DNA from: Achromobacter pulmonis
Lineage (GTDB): Bacteria > Pseudomonadota > Gammaproteobacteria > Burkholderiales > Burkholderiaceae_B
DNA: 64,000 nucleotides
NCBI RefSeq assembly: GCF_902859765.1
Contig: NZ_CADIJV010000011.1
Span: forward strand, 62,001 to 126,000
Direction: 5' to 3'
A program made the position numbers and the translations under genes. This document shows, one piece after another, positions 1-12,295 of the stretch. Every line of letters starts with the position of its first letter. The stretch's first letter is position 1. The notes under the pieces are model-generated. The model searched no databases. It was not told the DNA's origin and saw only the letters and a list, made by a program, of their open reading frames with translations.

Positions 1-425
1 GCGAAAATCCGTTTCGCGCCGAGGCCATCGGTTATCGCACCGTGCTTTACCGCAGCCTGTCGAACCTGCTGGCGGCGGCCTTCGCCACGCTGGCTGGCGC
101 GCTGTATGCGCTTTGGCTGCGCTACAACGGACCGGACACCTCGCTGTCGTTCGAGATCATGCTCAACATTCTGCTGATGGTGGTGATTGGCGGCATGGGC
201 ACCATGTACGGAGCGGTCATCGGCGCCAGCCTGTTCGTGTTCGCGCAAAGCTACCTGCAGGACGGTCTGCATGTGATCCACGATGCGGTCGGCAGCGTGG
301 CGCCGCTGGCGCTGCTGTTCGAGCAGGACCGCTGGCTGCTGTGGCTGGGCATCCTGTTCGTGCTGTCGGTGTATTACTTCCCGAGCGGCGTAGCCGGGCG
401 ATTGCGGGAACTGAAGCAACGCTAG
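1..425 (+). CDS. livM: Branched-chain amino acid ABC transporter permease LivM, C-terminal part (gene cut by window start)
   Basis: The open frame enters from the left edge (frame starting at base 3) and ends with TAG at 423-425. The first residues, ENPFRAEAIGYRT, are the cytoplasmic loop conserved in LivM-type permeases. They are followed by hydrophobic helices including MLNILLMVVIGGMGTMYGAVIGA, the second half of the typical LivM membrane domain. Known role: one of two inner-membrane permeases of a high-affinity leucine/isoleucine/valine (or amide/urea-type) uptake system. The substrate cannot be told from this fragment and the partner genes lie outside the window. Confidence 0.88.
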   Translation, partial: ENPFRAEAIGYRTVLYRSLSNLLAAAFATLAGALYALWLRYNGPDTSLSFEIMLNILLMVVIGGMGTMYGAVIGASLFVFAQSYLQDGLHVIHDAVGSVAPLALLFEQDRWLLWLGILFVLSVYYFPSGVAGRLRELKQR

Positions 426-476
426 CCGCTCGCGCGGGTGCGCCCCACGGAGCACACCCGCGGCCGCGCAGACAAG

Positions 477-1010
477 CTACTTCACGCGGCTGCGCAGGTC
501 ATCCACACTGCGCTTGACGTCATCGACACGACGCTGCAGATCATCAATCTTGCGATCTCCGGCGCTGCCTGAGTTGCTCAGTTGCGAAACGCTGCGCGAC
601 AGCTTGTCCAGTTCATTCTTCTGGTTATCGACCGCGCGCGTCAGCTTATCGATCTCTCCTTTCTGGCTGTCGCTGCTGCGGCCGCCATCGCCCTGTTTGC
701 GCTCCAGGTCCGCGATCTTCTGAGCCTGCTCGTCCAGCTTGCGGCTCAGGGCGTCGTTCCTGCCACGCAGTTCCTCAAGCGCCTTGGACTGATCGGAGAC
801 CTTCTGCATCAACGCTTCCAGGTCGCGCACGTTCGGGCCGGTGCGTAGTCGGCCATCGCTGCCCACCACGAACAACCGGTCATAGGTCGGCCGTTCTACC
901 GACCAGTCCTTCAGCCTGATATCCCAGGCATATGCCGTCGACGCCATCAGCCCCGCGGCAACCAATACGGCCACCCGCGCCAACCCGAGTTTGCTTAGCG
1001 ATGCACGCAT
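477..1010 (-). CDS. Exported coiled-coil protein of unknown function
   Basis: A 177-residue protein. Residues 1-28 look like a Sec signal peptide: basic N-terminus, hydrophobic core, and an AYA-type cleavage site before WDIRLKDW. Residues 63-177 are heptad-rich and charged, with repeated ALEELRGRND, KIADLERK and DLQRRVDDVKRSVDDLRSRVK segments, so a long periplasmic coiled coil is likely. The end resembles the end of the next exported protein at 1180-1719 (QRRVDDLRR), which suggests the two are related or act together. I do not recognise a family. The ATG at 1010 is the only start that preserves the signal peptide. Confidence 0.75.
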   Translation of the reverse strand: MRASLSKLGLARVAVLVAAGLMASTAYAWDIRLKDWSVERPTYDRLFVVGSDGRLRTGPNVRDLEALMQKVSDQSKALEELRGRNDALSRKLDEQAQKIADLERKQGDGGRSSDSQKGEIDKLTRAVDNQKNELDKLSRSVSQLSNSGSAGDRKIDDLQRRVDDVKRSVDDLRSRVK

Positions 1011-1179
1011 ATGTCAGACTCCCGATCCGGTCGATGATGAAGGGCGGATTGCTCTTCCTCGCCCGTTATATCAAGGGCGGAGCCCGAGGACGAGCACTGC
1101 CTGCCGGCAGTTGCTTCGTTCGGTTTCAATGCCTACGTCGCCAGGTTCCTGACGACGCCCGTCGGGCCGCGCCGAGAAA

Positions 1180-1719
1180 CTAGCGCGACGCCGGTTTCGG
1201 CGCCTCGGCGCCGCGCCGCAGATCGTCGACCCGCCGCTGCATCTGGTCGACGCTGCGTTGCGCCTGGCCGCCGGCCAGTTGCGAGCCGGAGGGCGTGGGC
1301 ACAAGGGGCGCCATATTCATGGATGCTCCGTTCTTCAACGGCATCATCGCCGGCGGTCGCGGATCCGCCTGCGCCGGTCTCTGCATGAAAAGGCGCTCGA
1401 GCATGCGGAGCTGGTCGCGCTGCTGCTGCAGTGCCTGTTCATTGTCCAGCAAGGCCTGTTCGTCTTCATCCTGGGTACCGAAGATCGCGGCGTGATCGCG
1501 AGACAGGCCATCGAGCCGCACACGAGGATCTGGTCCCGCATTCAATACGTTGCGGCCGATCGCCGCAGGATCCGGAGCGGGCGTCATCACCCCGGGAGCC
1601 CCGGCGCGCCTGCCTGCCATCTCACTGGCCGGCATCGGCGCCTGTGCCCGCGCGGGCACGGCGAACTGCCCGCCAATGCATAGCAGCACGAGCAACGCCA
1701 CCTTACTGGAACCGTGCAT
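1180..1719 (-). CDS. Exported proline/glutamine-rich protein of unknown function
   Basis: A 179-residue protein with a likely signal peptide (MHGSSKVALLVLL core, ARAQA cleavage region at about 22-27). The middle (about residues 80-115) is a short helical, glutamine-rich coiled-coil segment, flanked by proline/methionine-rich low-complexity stretches. The C-terminus QMQRRVDDLRRGAE echoes the C-terminus of the neighbouring exported protein (477-1010). Both lie on the minus strand, 169 bases apart, just past the terminator of the ribosomal S10 operon, so they probably form their own unit. No known domain is recognised and function is unknown. Confidence 0.7.
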   Translation of the reverse strand: MHGSSKVALLVLLCIGGQFAVPARAQAPMPASEMAGRRAGAPGVMTPAPDPAAIGRNVLNAGPDPRVRLDGLSRDHAAIFGTQDEDEQALLDNEQALQQQRDQLRMLERLFMQRPAQADPRPPAMMPLKNGASMNMAPLVPTPSGSQLAGGQAQRSVDQMQRRVDDLRRGAEAPKPASR

Positions 1720-1758
1720 GATGTCCTTAGAATCCCGACGCGATAAAGCTGCCGGACG

Positions 1759-1794
1759 AAAAAAAACGGCAAGGGCCTGAACCCTTGCCGTTTT
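1759..1794 (-). terminator. Rho-independent terminator of the S10 ribosomal operon
   Basis: A perfect 10-bp stem (arms 1766-1775 and 1782-1791) with a 6-base loop. On the minus strand it is followed by a run of eight T. It lies 35 bases beyond the rpsQ stop, so it ends the rplC-to-rpsQ transcript and insulates the two exported-protein genes. Confidence 0.9.
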
Positions 1795-1828
1795 ACCTCA
1801 GAACGGCGAACCGTTCTGAAATCTTCAC

Positions 1829-2110
1829 TTAGATGATACGCGCGGCTTCGACCAGACGCACCACGCTCCACGACTTCGAGCGCGAGATGGGACGGCCTTC
1901 AGCGATTTCAACCGTATCGCCTTCGTTGTACTGGTTCGATTCATCGTGCGCCTTGTACTTCGCGGAACGCATGATGATCTTGCCGAAGATGGGGTGCTTG
2001 ACGCGGCGCTCAACCAGAACGACGACAGTCTTGTCCATCTTGTTGCTGACGACCTTGCCGACCAGCGTACGCTGGCGCTTGGCCACTTGGGTGTTTTGAG
2101 TTTCGCTCAT
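1829..2110 (-). CDS. rpsQ: 30S ribosomal protein S17
   Basis: A 93-residue protein. The core ([23 protein letters not shown], then [21 protein letters not shown] and [16 protein letters not shown]) is the S17 OB fold that binds 16S rRNA helices 7 and 11 early in 30S assembly. It is the last gene of the S10 operon here, 2 bases after rpmC and followed by a strong terminator, matching the E. coli gene order. Confidence 0.98.
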   Translation of the reverse strand: MSETQNTQVAKRQRTLVGKVVSNKMDKTVVVLVERRVKHPIFGKIIMRSAKYKAHDESNQYNEGDTVEIAEGRPISRSKSWSVVRLVEAARII

Positions 2111-2112
2111 CT

Positions 2113-2304
2113 TTATTTCCCTGCCTTCTCGGTCAGCAAGGTACGCACGCGCGCGATGTCGCGGCGCACGTTACGCAGCTGGCTGGTGTTGGCAAGCTGC
2201 TGCGTGGCCTTCTGCATACGCAGACCGAATTGCGCCTTCAGCAGGCTTTCGAGCTCTTTGCCGAGCTCTGCGGCGTCTTTCGAACGGAGTTCGCTGGCTT
2301 TCAT
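2113..2304 (-). CDS. rpmC: 50S ribosomal protein L29
   Basis: A 63-residue, two-helix L29 protein. It starts [19 protein letters not shown] and carries the family signature region [19 protein letters not shown]29 sits near the peptide exit tunnel and contacts L23 and the signal recognition particle. It lies between rplP and rpsQ in the S10 operon. Confidence 0.98.
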
Positions 2305-2317
2305 GTCTTAGTACTCC

Positions 2318-2734
2318 TTAAGCACCGATATGACGCGCGACGAACGTGGTCGAAATCGGCAACTTGGCAGCGGCCAGGCGGAAAGCTTCACGCGCGAGCT
2401 CTTCGCTAACCCCTTCCATTTCGTAGAGCACCTTGCCGGGCTGAATCTCGGCGACCCAGTACTCCGGGTTGCCCTTACCGTTACCCATACGGACTTCGGC
2501 AGGTTTTTGCGAGATGGGCTTGTCCGGGAAAATGCGAATCCAGATGCGGCCGCCGCGCTTGATGTGACGGTTGATGGCACGACGAGCGGCTTCGATCTGG
2601 CGGGCGGTCAGACGGCCACGGCCGGTGGCCTTCAGACCGAATTCGCCGAACGACACGTGGGTGCCACGGGTCGCCAGACCGGTGTTGCGGCCCTTCTGCT
2701 CTTTGCGATACTTTCTGCGAGAGGGTTGCAGCAT
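2318..2734 (-). CDS. rplP: 50S ribosomal protein L16
   Basis: A 138-residue protein beginning [17 protein letters not shown], as in all bacterial L16, with the conserved [23 protein letters not shown] block. L16 organises the A-site region of 23S rRNA and is a late assembly protein. It is separated from rpsC by 2 bases, which implies translational coupling. Confidence 0.98.
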   Translation of the reverse strand: MLQPSRRKYRKEQKGRNTGLATRGTHVSFGEFGLKATGRGRLTARQIEAARRAINRHIKRGGRIWIRIFPDKPISQKPAEVRMGNGKGNPEYWVAEIQPGKVLYEMEGVSEELAREAFRLAAAKLPISTTFVARHIGA

Positions 2735-2736
2735 GG

Positions 2737-3528
2737 TTATTCTCCTTCAGGCGCCGGAGCAGCGTCCGCCTTGCGGGGACCACGGCCACGACCACCCGGA
2801 CGACCGGTGCGAGCACCGTCCGGACGATCACCACGCGGAGCGCGGCGCGGACGACGTTCTTCTTCACGCGGGGCGGCGGTTTCCGGCGGCAGTTCGCCGT
2901 TGGCCAGCATGTCGCCCTTGTAGACCCAGACCTTGATGCCGATCACGCCGTACGTGGTGTGGGCTTCGGAGGTGCCGTAGTCGATGTTGGCCTTGAGGGT
3001 GTGCAGCGGCACACGGCCTTCGCGATACCACTCGGTGCGGGCAATTTCGATACCGTTCAGACGGCCCGAGCTCATGATCTTGATGCCTTGGGCACCCAGA
3101 CGCATGGCGTTCTGCATCGCGCGCTTCATGGCGCGACGGAACATGATGCGCTTCTCGAGCTGTTGCGAGATCGAGTCGGCGATCAGTTGAGCATCGGTTT
3201 CCGGCTTGCGGATTTCTTCGATGTTGACGTGCACGGGCACGCCCATCAGGCGCTGCAGATCAGCCTTCAGGCTTTCGATGTCTTCGCCGCGCTTGCCGAT
3301 CACCACGCCCGGACGAGCCGAGTAGACGGTGATGCGGGCATTCTTGGCGGGACGCTCGATGATCACGCGACCAACGGAGGCGCTCTTGAGCTTCTTCTTC
3401 AGGTACTCGCGGACGCGGATGTCTTCGGCCAGCATGCTGCCGAAGGCCTTGTCGTCGGCGAACCAACGCGAGGACCAATTACGGGTGACCGCGAGACGGA
3501 ACCCAGTGGGGTGAATTTTCTGACCCAT
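2737..3528 (-). CDS. rpsC: 30S ribosomal protein S3 with an extended basic tail
   Basis: A 263-residue protein. It starts [18 protein letters not shown]. The KH-domain motif [11 protein letters not shown] lies at about residues 75-85 and the C-terminal S3 domain at about 110-210. S3 lines the mRNA entry site and contributes to the ribosomal helicase. The protein is about 30 residues longer than E. coli S3 (233 residues). The extra part, roughly residues 218-263, is an arginine/glycine/proline-rich disordered tail ([34 protein letters not shown]). Such tails occur in other Burkholderiales, so this is a lineage feature rather than damage. Confidence 0.98.
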   Translation of the reverse strand: MGQKIHPTGFRLAVTRNWSSRWFADDKAFGSMLAEDIRVREYLKKKLKSASVGRVIIERPAKNARITVYSARPGVVIGKRGEDIESLKADLQRLMGVPVHVNIEEIRKPETDAQLIADSISQQLEKRIMFRRAMKRAMQNAMRLGAQGIKIMSSGRLNGIEIARTEWYREGRVPLHTLKANIDYGTSEAHTTYGVIGIKVWVYKGDMLANGELPPETAAPREEERRPRRAPRGDRPDGARTGRPGGRGRGPRKADAAPAPEGE

Positions 3529-3537
3529 CGTGACTCC

Positions 3538-3867
3538 TTAAGCTCCGACCTTGACCGTGATGTGGCAGGTCTGCTTCTCGATACGGTTGCCGCGGCCCTT
3601 GGCGCGAGCGGAGAAGCGCTTCATCGACTGAGCCTTGTCCACGAAGATCGTGGTGACTTTCAGTTCGTCGATATCGGCGCCGTCGTTGTGCTCGGCGTTG
3701 GCGATGGCGGACTCGACAGCCTTCTTCAGGATGACGGCGGCCTTCTTCGGCGAGAAGGTGAGGATCTCGAGCGCACGGCCGACCTTCTGGCCGCGGATCA
3801 GATCCGCAACCAGACGCGTCTTTTGAGCGGAGATGTGAACCCCACGGATAATGGCAGTAGTTTCCAT
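3538..3867 (-). CDS. rplV: 50S ribosomal protein L22
   Basis: A 109-residue L22: [27 protein letters not shown] at the start and the extended beta-hairpin ([18 protein letters not shown]) that lines the nascent-peptide tunnel at the end. The known erythromycin-resistance deletions in this loop are not evident. It lies between rpsS and rpsC in the S10 operon. Confidence 0.98.
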   Translation of the reverse strand: METTAIIRGVHISAQKTRLVADLIRGQKVGRALEILTFSPKKAAVILKKAVESAIANAEHNDGADIDELKVTTIFVDKAQSMKRFSARAKGRGNRIEKQTCHITVKVGA

Positions 3868-3870
3868 CGC

Positions 3871-4146
3871 TTACCTCTTCGCCTTCTTGTCCGCGGCGTG
3901 ACCCTTGAACGTACGGGTCAGCGCGAACTCGCCCAGCTTGTGACCGACCATGTTCTCGTTGATGTAAACGGGAACATGCTGCTTGCCGTTGTGCACAGCG
4001 ATCGTCAGACCGATGAACTCGGGCAGGATCGTCGAGCGACGCGACCAGGTCTTGATCGGCTTCTTGTCTTTGCCCGCGACGGCCGTGTCCACCTTTTTGA
4101 TCAGGTGAGCATCGACAAACGGGCCTTTCTTGATCGAACGTGACAT
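3871..4146 (-). CDS. rpsS: 30S ribosomal protein S19
   Basis: A 91-residue S19 with the typical start [19 protein letters not shown] and the conserved [29 protein letters not shown] segment. S19 forms a complex with S13 in the 30S head near the A-site tRNA. It is preceded by rplB by 12 bases and followed by rplV after 3 bases. Confidence 0.98.
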   Translation of the reverse strand: MSRSIKKGPFVDAHLIKKVDTAVAGKDKKPIKTWSRRSTILPEFIGLTIAVHNGKQHVPVYINENMVGHKLGEFALTRTFKGHAADKKAKR

Positions 4147-4158
4147 AGTGTTCGCCTC

Positions 4159-4986
4159 TTACTTGCGCTTGCGCCGTTGGACGATCATATTGTTCGTCCG
4201 CTTGTTGCGACGGGTCTTGAAACCCTTCGCCGGAGTGCCCCACGGGCTGACCGGTTCGCGTGCTTCACCGGTACGGCCTTCGCCGCCACCGTGCGGGTGA
4301 TCGACCGGGTTCATGGCCACGCCACGAACCGTCGGGCGGACACCGCGCCAACGCATTGCACCGGCCTTGCCGATCTGGCGCAGGCTGTGTTCTTCGTTAC
4401 CGACTTCACCGATGGTGGCACGGCATTCGATATGCACACGGCGGACTTCACCCGAGCGCAGACGCACCTGAGCGTAGGTGCCTTCGCGGGCCAGCAGGAC
4501 AGCGGAAGCGCCGGCCGAACGGACCATCTGGGCACCCTTGCCGGGCAGCATTTCGACGCAGTGAATCGTCGTACCCACCGGGATGTTGCGGATCGGCAGC
4601 GTGTTGCCGGCGCGGATCGGGGCTTCGATACCCGAGATCAGCGTGGCGCCCACTTCCAGGCCGCGCGGAGCGATGATGTAGCGACGCTCGCCGTCGGCGT
4701 AGCACAGCAGAGCGATGTGCGCCGTACGGTTCGGGTCGTATTCCAGACGCTCGACCTTCGCGGGGATGCCATCCTTGTCACGACGGAAGTCAACGACACG
4801 GTAGTGTTGCTTGTGACCGCCGCCACGGTGGCGGATCGTGATGTGACCGTTGTTGTTACGGCCCGAACCACGGGTCTTCTTTTCCAGCAGCGGCGCGTAG
4901 GGCTCACCCTTGTGCAGGTTCGGGCTGACAACCTTCACCATGCCACGACGGCCAGCCGAAGTCGGCTTAACTTTTACGAGGGCCAT
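4159..4986 (-). CDS. rplB: 50S ribosomal protein L2
   Basis: A 275-residue L2. It has the N-terminal OB fold ([23 protein letters not shown]), the SH3-like domain, and the signature [16 protein letters not shown] containing the histidine (HPHGG) implicated in peptidyl-transferase function. L2 is needed for subunit association and A- and P-site tRNA binding. The start abuts the stop of rplW with no spacer, so it is translationally coupled. Confidence 0.98.
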   Translation of the reverse strand: MALVKVKPTSAGRRGMVKVVSPNLHKGEPYAPLLEKKTRGSGRNNNGHITIRHRGGGHKQHYRVVDFRRDKDGIPAKVERLEYDPNRTAHIALLCYADGERRYIIAPRGLEVGATLISGIEAPIRAGNTLPIRNIPVGTTIHCVEMLPGKGAQMVRSAGASAVLLAREGTYAQVRLRSGEVRRVHIECRATIGEVGNEEHSLRQIGKAGAMRWRGVRPTVRGVAMNPVDHPHGGGEGRTGEAREPVSPWGTPAKGFKTRRNKRTNNMIVQRRKRK

Positions 4987-5283
4987 TTACTTCACCTCCG
5001 CAAAGTCGATTTCCTGGCCGTCCTTGAGCGAAACGTAGGCCTTGCGCTCGTCGCGACGACGGCCAACGAATCGGCCAAAGCGCTTGACTTTGCCCTTACG
5101 GTTGAGGACCTGCACGGACTCGACCTGCACCTTGAAGAGCAGTTCGACGGCAGCCTTGATTTCCGGCTTGGTAGCGTCAGCCACGACACGGAAAGCGACT
5201 TGCTGATTCTTCTCAGCGACGAACGTGGCCTTTTCGGTCACGATCGGAGCCAGAATGACTTGCATCAAGCGTTCAGCGTTCAT
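4987..5283 (-). CDS. rplW: 50S ribosomal protein L23
   Basis: A 98-residue L23 ([20 protein letters not shown] start; [18 protein letters not shown] loop). L23 borders the exit tunnel and docks trigger factor and the signal recognition particle. Its start overlaps the end of rplD by 4 bases. Confidence 0.98.
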   Translation of the reverse strand: MNAERLMQVILAPIVTEKATFVAEKNQQVAFRVVADATKPEIKAAVELLFKVQVESVQVLNRKGKVKRFGRFVGRRRDERKAYVSLKDGQEIDFAEVK

Positions 5284-5897
5284 CCCAGCATCTCCTCGAG
5301 TTGAGCGATGGCCGGCTTGGTGATCAGCACTTTCTTGTAGTGGACCAGCGACAACGGATCGGCATAACGGGGCTCGACAACGGCAACGTGCGGCAGGTTG
5401 CGGGTGGCGAGGTAAACATTCTCATCGACGTTGTCGGTGATGATCAGGACCGAGTCCAGGCCCAGGCTCTTCAGCTTTGCAGCGGCGGCCTTGGTCTTGG
5501 GCGATTCCAGATCGAACGATTCGACGACGGCGATGCGGTCTTCGCGAGCCAGCTGCGACAGGATCGAACGGATCCCGGCGCGGTACATCTTCTTGTTGAC
5601 CTTCTGGCTGAAGTTCTCTTCCGGCGAGTTCGGGAAAATCCGACCACCGCCACGCCACAGCGGCGACGAAGTCATACCGGCGCGAGCGCGGCCGGTACCC
5701 TTCTGGCGCCAGGGCTTCTTGGTCGAGTGCTTGACTTCCGAGCGATCCTTCTGAGCGCGGTTGCCGGCACGGGCGTTGGCCTGGAAGGCCACCACGATCT
5801 GGTGAATCAGCGCTTCGTTGAAGTCACGGCCGAAGATCGTGTCGGGCGCGCTGAAAGTCGCGGCCTGACCTTGGTCGTTCAGGAGCTTGAGATCCAT
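5280..5897 (-). CDS. rplD: 50S ribosomal protein L4
   Basis: A 205-residue L4. The internal loop ([21 protein letters not shown]) reaches into the exit tunnel, and the C-terminal part carries [22 protein letters not shown]. In E. coli L4 also represses its own S10 operon through the mRNA leader. Whether that happens here is unknown, but the 165-base leader upstream of rplC would be the place to look. Confidence 0.98.
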   Translation of the reverse strand: MDLKLLNDQGQAATFSAPDTIFGRDFNEALIHQIVVAFQANARAGNRAQKDRSEVKHSTKKPWRQKGTGRARAGMTSSPLWRGGGRIFPNSPEENFSQKVNKKMYRAGIRSILSQLAREDRIAVVESFDLESPKTKAAAAKLKSLGLDSVLIITDNVDENVYLATRNLPHVAVVEPRYADPLSLVHYKKVLITKPAIAQLEEMLG

Positions 5898-5901
5898 TTA
5901 C

Positions 5902-6591
5902 TTACGCTCCCTTCTTGGCCGGGGCCTTGATGGCCGGACGCACGACGATGTCGGCACCAGCGTGGCCGGGGACAGCGCCCTTGACCAGCAGCAGGCCGCG
6001 CTCCACGTCAACGCGAACGACGTCGAGGTTTTGAACGGTGCGGGTGACATCACCCAGGTGACCCGCCATGCGCTTACCCGGGAAAATACGACCCGGATCT
6101 TGAGCCTGACCGATCGAGCCGGGAACGCGGTGCGAACGGGAGTTACCGTGCGAGGCGCGTTGCGAGCCGAAGTTGTGGCGCTTGATGGTACCGGCAAAGC
6201 CCTTACCGATCGTGGTGCCCGTGACGTCGACCTGTTGGCCGGCTTCGAACACCGATTCCACGGCGATCACGGCACCGGCCGAGAATTCGGCGGCGCGGGC
6301 GGGATCGAGGCGGAATTCCTTGAGGATGCTGCCGGCTTCAGCGCCGGCCTTGGCGTAGTGGCCCGTTTGCGCTTGCGGCACACGCGAGGCACGACGAGTG
6401 CCATAAGCCACCTGGATCGCGGCGTAGCCGTCGGTTTCCAGCGACTTAACTTGGGTCACGCGGTTGTTCGACACGTCCAGCACGGTCACCGGGATGGATT
6501 CACCTTCCTCGGTAAAAATGCGGGTCATGCCGACCTTGCGACCCACCAGCCCCAGCCGGTGAGCGGCGGGCGTGGGTGTCGAATTCGACAT
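5902..6591 (-). CDS. rplC: 50S ribosomal protein L3
   Basis: A 229-residue L3. [20 protein letters not shown] starts the mature fold. The central extension near the peptidyl-transferase centre includes [21 protein letters not shown], with the conserved glutamine that is methylated by PrmB in other bacteria. An ATG exists 12 bases upstream (6603), but a GGAG Shine-Dalgarno lies just before the ATG at 6591, so the shorter start is preferred. It is the first gene of the second ribosomal transcript here. Confidence 0.97.
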   Translation of the reverse strand: MSNSTPTPAAHRLGLVGRKVGMTRIFTEEGESIPVTVLDVSNNRVTQVKSLETDGYAAIQVAYGTRRASRVPQAQTGHYAKAGAEAGSILKEFRLDPARAAEFSAGAVIAVESVFEAGQQVDVTGTTIGKGFAGTIKRHNFGSQRASHGNSRSHRVPGSIGQAQDPGRIFPGKRMAGHLGDVTRTVQNLDVVRVDVERGLLLVKGAVPGHAGADIVVRPAIKAPAKKGA

Positions 6592-6756
6592 CGTTTTCTC
6601 CATTCCCGACTGCGATTGGTCGGGGCTAATCAGGCAAAAGGTAACGGCCTTTGCCCTACGACTATGTTCAACCTGGCTGTGGCTTGCACGCCCCGAAAGC
6701 TCGGATACGCACGGGCCTCGCCGTAGTTAGACCTGCCACAAAATGGCAAGCTTGGC
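6592..6756 (-). promoter_or_regulatory. Probable 5' leader of the rplC-rpsQ mRNA
   Basis: About 165 bases between the candidate promoter and rplC with no coding content. It contains short inverted segments (for example CCGAC and GTCGG around 6606-6621). In enterobacteria the S10 leader mediates L4 autoregulation. A similar role here is inference only. Confidence 0.4.
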
Positions 6757-6786
6757 ATATTAGCACGTTTTTTTCAGGCAGCACAA
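6757..6786 (-). promoter_or_regulatory. Candidate sigma-70 promoter for rplC
   Basis: On the minus strand a -10-like TAATAT (6757-6762) is separated by 18 bases from a weak -35 (TTGTGC, 6781-6786). The element sits between the terminator behind rpsJ and the rplC gene, where a new promoter is needed. The -35 matches the consensus at only three positions. Confidence 0.4.
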
Positions 6787-6840
6787 GCACTTAGCAGCAA
6801 AAGCGCCCTGCCCCGCCACCCACGCGCCTGGCTGTGGCGC

Positions 6841-6882
6841 AAAAACAAATGGCCGCACTCCCGAAGGACTGCGGCCATTTTT
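6841..6882 (-). terminator. Terminator between rpsJ and rplC
   Basis: A perfect 11-bp stem (arms 6847-6857 and 6870-6880). On the minus strand it is followed by TTTGTTTTT. It lies about 40 bases after the rpsJ stop and would end or attenuate the str-tuf-rpsJ transcript before rplC. The plus side also carries five T, so it could work in both directions. Confidence 0.8.
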
Positions 6883-6922
6883 CACGGGCCCGCCGGCGAA
6901 GGTGGCGGCCCCGGGGAGCGCC

Positions 6923-7234
6923 TTACTGCAGCGCGATTTCGACGTCGACGCCGGCCGGCAGGTCCAGACGCATCAGAGCGTCAACGGTCTTGTCGGTAGG
7001 ATCAACGATGTCCATCAGGCGCTGATGGGTACGGATTTCGAACTGGTCACGCGACGTCTTGTTGACGTGCGGCGAACGCAGCACGTCGTAACGACGGATA
7101 CGCGTGGGCAGCGGCACCGGGCCGCGGACAACGGCGCCCGTGCGCTTGGCGGTGTCGACGATTTCAGCGGCCGATTGATCGATCAGCTTGTAATCGAAGG
7201 CTTTCAAGCGGATACGGATCTTTTGGTTTTTCAT
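6923..7234 (-). CDS. rpsJ: 30S ribosomal protein S10 / transcription factor NusE
   Basis: A 103-residue S10 ([22 protein letters not shown]; signature [33 protein letters not shown]). It acts in the 30S head and, as NusE, pairs with NusB and NusG in antitermination. It lies 72 bases after tuf. Unlike the E. coli S10 operon it is separated from rplC by about 330 bases and a terminator, so it is expressed with the str genes. Confidence 0.98.
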   Translation of the reverse strand: MKNQKIRIRLKAFDYKLIDQSAAEIVDTAKRTGAVVRGPVPLPTRIRRYDVLRSPHVNKTSRDQFEIRTHQRLMDIVDPTDKTVDALMRLDLPAGVDVEIALQ

Positions 7235-7306
7235 GGCGTTTCCTAAAGAACGAGAGGCGAGGGCGCGAGCGCCCCCGCTGGTTGTGTGCTGCTTGGGTGA
7301 TCCGGA

Positions 7307-8497
<1,191 letters not shown>

Positions 8498-8573
8498 GAT
8501 CTCTATCCTTTGACTTTCAAGGAAATTTCGATATTTGCCGCGCCGCCTTGTGGGCGGGCGCGGCGAGGGTTAT

Positions 8574-10676
<2,103 letters not shown>

Positions 10677-10694
10677 GGTGGGTTAGTCCTTAAA

Positions 10695-11165
10695 TTACCA
10701 GCGGAAATGGCTGAAGGCCTTGTTGGCCTCGGCCATCTTGTGCGTGTCTTCGCGCGTCTTCATCGCGGCGCCACGACCTTCGGAGGCGTCGATCAGTTCG
10801 CCAGCAAGACGCAGATCCATCGACTTTTCGCCACGCTTCTTGGCGGCTTCACGGAGCCAACGCATAGCCAGGGCCAGGCGGCGCACGGGGCGCACTTCAA
10901 CCGGCACTTGGTAGTTGGCACCGCCAACGCGGCGGCTCTTGACTTCGACGATCGGCTTGATGTTGTTGATCGCCAGGCTGAAAACCTCGATCGGCTCCTT
11001 GCCGGTCTTGGTGGCGACTTGCTCGAGGGCACCGTAGACGATGCGCTCGGCGACGGCCTTCTTGCCGTCCAGCATGACGACGTTCATGAACTTGGCGAGT
11101 TCGACGCTGCCGAACTTGGGATCGGGCAGAATCTCGCGCTTGGGTACTTCGCGACGACGGGGCAT
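10695..11165 (-). CDS. rpsG: 30S ribosomal protein S7
   Basis: A 156-residue S7 ([63 protein letters not shown]). It is a primary binder of the 16S rRNA 3' domain and sits at the mRNA exit and E site. A 168-base gap to rpsL contains a small hairpin (arms 11195-11200 and 11207-11212). In E. coli the rpsL-rpsG gap is the S7 autoregulatory site, and a similar role here is possible. Confidence 0.98.
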   Translation of the reverse strand: MPRRREVPKREILPDPKFGSVELAKFMNVVMLDGKKAVAERIVYGALEQVATKTGKEPIEVFSLAINNIKPIVEVKSRRVGGANYQVPVEVRPVRRLALAMRWLREAAKKRGEKSMDLRLAGELIDASEGRGAAMKTREDTHKMAEANKAFSHFRW

Positions 11166-11333
11166 TGTTGCTTCCTTGTGTCTGTTCAGTTGAACCGTGT
11201 TTCGTTACACGGCCATGGCCGTCCAATAAGACGACCCCTTACGTGCCGCGCACCTTCCCTTGCATTGCGGATGGCGCGGTTGCACTTCCCTAATGACGGA
11301 TGGCCGCCACGCGGGGGTACTGCTGATTCGTGA

Positions 11334-11711
11334 TCAGGCCTTCTTCGGGCGCTTGGCGCCGTACTTCGAGCGGGCTTGCTTACGATCCTTGACGCCTTGC
11401 AGGTCGAGGGAACCGCGCACGATGTGATAACGCACACCGGGCAAGTCCTTTACACGACCGCCACGCACCAGAACCACCGAGTGCTCTTGCAGGTTGTGGC
11501 CTTCACCGCCGATGTACGAAATGACTTCGTAACCGTTGGTCAGACGCACTTTGGCAACCTTACGCAGAGCGGAGTTCGGCTTCTTGGGGGTGGTGGTGTA
11601 CACGCGAGTGCACACGCCGCGGCGTTGCGGGCAGTTTTCGAGCGCGGGGCTCTTGCTTTTGATGATGCTGACTTCGCGCGGCTTGCGCACGAGTTGGCTA
11701 ATGGTAGGCAT
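11334..11711 (-). CDS. rpsL: 30S ribosomal protein S12
   Basis: A 125-residue S12, the decoding-centre protein. The streptomycin-relevant loops are of wild-type form: [18 protein letters not shown] around lysine 43 and [17 protein letters not shown] around lysine 88. It is the first gene of the str operon, with a long leader and a strong promoter upstream. Confidence 0.98.
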
Positions 11712-12046
11712 GACCTTTGAAATCCCTTTTACGTACCACTGGGTAAGTACTTACGTACTCGTCTCCGCGAGTGGTGACTCTCGGAGAAGGCGGCTCGCGC
11801 AAGACCGCCTCAAACGTTCAAATACGTAAAAGAGCGGGCTTGCCAACAAACCATGAAAACGCACAAACCGGATGCTTCGGAGATGGCAGCGTCGGTTGAC
11901 AGGGGCTCGTGACGCACCCCTTTGGCCTTGGGTCGCCAGGCAAAGGTTGCCTGGGTGATTGACCGGACCCGTCTTCCTGGCGCTTCACTTGTTGATTGCC
12001 ATTCCTGGCATCAAACTTTGCGCGCAAATAAAGCAGTAAGCCCTTT
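11712..12046 (-). promoter_or_regulatory. Long structured 5' leader of the str operon
   Basis: About 335 untranslated bases between the promoter and rpsL, with no convincing gene. On the minus strand it can form several hairpins. Examples are GGCGG/GCCGCC arms around 11788-11806, TCTCCG/CGGAGA arms around 11759-11786, and a TACGTA-rich repeat directly before rpsL (11731-11758). This suggests post-transcriptional control or RNA processing (inference). Confidence 0.5.
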
Positions 12047-12076
12047 AGCATAGCTTAGAACCAGGCGCACTGTCAA
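12047..12076 (-). promoter_or_regulatory. Strong sigma-70 promoter of the rpsL-rpsG-fusA-tuf-rpsJ operon
   Basis: On the minus strand a perfect -35 TTGACA (12071-12076), an 18-base spacer and a -10 TATGCT (12047-12052). It is the only good promoter in the 580-base gap upstream of rpsL and is oriented toward it. The rest of the gap, 12077-12295, shows nothing I can name. Confidence 0.75.
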
Positions 12077-12295
12077 AAACTTTTGTAAGCGCCGCGCCCA
12101 GGCGTGTTGCCGGCAAAAGACGACGCGTTAGGCGCAGCTCAAGGGCAAGTCGGCAAAAATGGGGCCAAATTGCCGAGGCGGGAAGATGACGACCGCTGCG
12201 GGATATTCCCTGGTCGGCAAGCGTGCTCCTCGCCCCAACCAAAGAGGCCGAAGCCCCTGCCGGCAGGATAGCGCAAGGCACGCGCCAAGGGTGGT

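Noticed and set aside
428-463. Hairpin after the Liv permease gene
   Set aside because: A GC-rich stem is present but no T run follows, so I do not call a terminator.
11818-12051. A 77-codon frame in the rpsL leader
   Set aside because: Its start codon coincides with the -10 hexamer of the operon promoter, so it could not be translated from that transcript.
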